From Clostridia bacterium (GTDB lineage: Bacteria; Bacillota_A; Clostridia; Oscillospirales; CAG-272), in NCBI GenBank assembly GCA_017452945.1, contig JAFTLD010000004.1, positions 1-61,879 on the forward strand: 61,879 nt of DNA. Reading direction: 5' to 3'. Shown piece after piece: positions 61,259 to 61,879 of this stretch. Positions within the stretch are counted from its first letter, which is position 1. Each line of letters starts with the position of its first letter. The position numbers were made by a program, and so were the translations under genes. The notes under the pieces were generated by a model. It was not told where the DNA came from, made no database searches, and saw only the letters and a list, made by a program, of their open reading frames with translations.

Positions 61259-61693
61259 GTGAAAGACGTGAAACAGGAAAACAAATCTTTACTTGTCAAA
61301 TATTTGATCTGCTTTGGCGTTGCTGCTCTGATCACGGTGATGGTGTTTGCGATCAAAGGCTTTTTCACTGACAGCTGGGCAAACAATCTGCAAGTGTTGT
61401 CAGACGGATTTTGCGTTTCGGGAGCACTCATGATCATGTTTGCCGGATTGATGTTCATCAGCGGTGAAGGCGGTTTTATAGGAATTGGATTTGTAATTCG
61501 AAACGTTGTGCTGACATTTGTTCCTATGGGCAGAGCAAAGCATGAGCTGTATAAGGATTACCGTGAGAGAAAGCTCAGCGAGATCAAAAAATCCACTGAC
61601 CATTGCGTTCTTTTCGTTGGTTTGGCTTTTCTCGCTATCGGCATTATCTTTACAGTGATCTGGTATGTAAAATTCTATAATATAACCGGATAA
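61259..61693 (+). CDS. Small three-helix membrane protein (possibly DUF3899)
   Basis: A 144-residue protein. Helices lie at about 13-33, 45-70 and 117-138, with a basic cytoplasmic loop (ERKLSEIKKS) before the last. The pattern, with a central SGALMIMFAGLMFISGEGGF, resembles what I recall of the DUF3899 family, whose function is unknown. It starts with GTG, 6 bp after oppF, preceded by AAGG, so it belongs to the opp transcript. It is the positional counterpart of the small membrane protein ending the other opp operon. Confidence 0.72.
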   Translation: MKDVKQENKSLLVKYLICFGVAALITVMVFAIKGFFTDSWANNLQVLSDGFCVSGALMIMFAGLMFISGEGGFIGIGFVIRNVVLTFVPMGRAKHELYKDYRERKLSEIKKSTDHCVLFVGLAFLAIGIIFTVIWYVKFYNITG

Positions 61694-61708
61694 ATAACAC
61701 GCAAACCG

Positions 61709-61736
61709 GCGCGGTACTCCTTGGGGAGCACCGCGC
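61709..61736 (+). terminator. Intrinsic terminator of the second opp operon
   Basis: GCGCGGTACTCC pairs with GGAGCACCGCGC (one mismatch) over a 4-base loop, followed by TGATTGT. The T-tract is weak. Confidence 0.6.
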
Positions 61737-61751
61737 TGATTGTAAAAAGAA

Positions 61752-61774
61752 AACCACGCGATAGTCGCGTGGTT
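61752..61774 (-). terminator. Hairpin terminator, minus-strand orientation
   Basis: AACCACGCGA / TCGCGTGGTT with a 3-base loop. Read on the minus strand it is followed by TTCTTTTTAC, so it would stop transcription coming from the right. It may also back up the opp terminator. Confidence 0.55.
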
Positions 61775-61800
61775 CAAAAGAGGCTCTGCCGATGAGAGGA

Positions 61801-61867
61801 AATCCTCCAAATATGGTATAATTAGTTTGACCTGCCAGTCAAAGTAAAAAAACATATTTGGAGGATT
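61801..61867 (+). promoter_or_regulatory. Inverted repeat covering promoter, operator and ribosome binding site
   Basis: AATCCTCCAAATATG (61801-61815) is the exact reverse complement of CATATTTGGAGGATT (61853-61867), which contains the GGAGG of the next gene. Between them lie an extended -10 (TGGTATAAT, 61814-61822) and a TTTGAC-6-GTCAAA palindrome (61826-61843) placed like a repressor operator over the expected transcript start. Confidence 0.7.
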
Positions 61868-61872
61868 TATCT

Positions 61873-61879
61873 ATGAGTA
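61873..61879 (+). CDS. Start of a gene cut by the window edge
   Basis: ATG with GGAGG 7 nt upstream, after the promoter and operator-like palindrome. Only Met-Ser is visible, so no product can be named. The operator arrangement would fit an autoregulated transcription factor or an efflux gene; this is inference. Confidence 0.5.

Overview
The window looks like chromosome from an uncultured Clostridia-type Firmicute, probably an anaerobic gut commensal of the Oscillospirales/Christensenellales kind. This rests on near-50% GC, strong AGGAGG-type ribosome binding sites, tight TTGACA-17-TATAAT promoters, lipoproteins with Thr/Glu-rich linkers, and Firmicute families (Mini-RNase III, DUF1836, PFL/UPF0210 with its ACT partner, ECF transporters, BspA-type repeats). 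No rRNA, tRNA, CRISPR array, prophage or transposase gene was recognised. Short MITE-like inverted repeats are scattered between operons.

Layout. (1) 294-16290, minus strand: a 2912-residue secreted subtilase with BspA-type leucine-rich repeats, followed 22 bp later by a complete oligopeptide importer (oppA-B-C-D-F) and a small membrane protein. It reads as a digest-and-import peptide unit. (2) 16642-21378, plus: three lipoproteins sharing an N-terminal Ig-like module; the first carries a thioredoxin-like domain and a duplicated C-terminal module also present in the second. (3) 21672-24529, minus: a GH106-like glycosidase, a ribbon-helix-helix-like protein and a membrane protein. (4) 24698-29137, plus: ACT protein, PFL protein, two membrane proteins, DUF1836 regulator, Mini-RNase III, cyclophilin. 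(5) 29227-31200, minus: rimO then pgsA. (6) 31437-34530, plus: MATE exporter and FAD oxidoreductase. (7) 34691-35921, minus: trxA-trxB. (8) 35979-41355, minus: beta-helix lipoprotein, small helical repeat protein, and a large secreted GH71/99-like glycosidase with a C-terminal membrane anchor.

(9) 41913-48497, minus: the most interesting locus. A sigma-A promoter leads into a leader with a cobalamin-riboswitch-like core and an intrinsic terminator. Then come an HNH-repeat DNA-binding-like protein, a DUF4430-like surface protein, a membrane protein pairing a prenyltransferase-like alpha/alpha barrel with a DUF4430 domain (the two folds that make up animal transcobalamin/intrinsic factor), EcfT, a fused double EcfA ATPase and an ECF S component. 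I infer a B12-regulated corrinoid capture and import system.

(10) 48585-51844, plus: ferredoxin-like aldo/keto reductase and a DUF5107/TPR protein. (11) 52145-61693, plus: a second opp operon whose OppC, OppD and OppF carry very large insertions, with a hairpin-rich spacer between oppA and oppB. (12) The right edge has a promoter, an operator-like palindrome and a perfect inverted repeat covering the ribosome binding site of a truncated gene.
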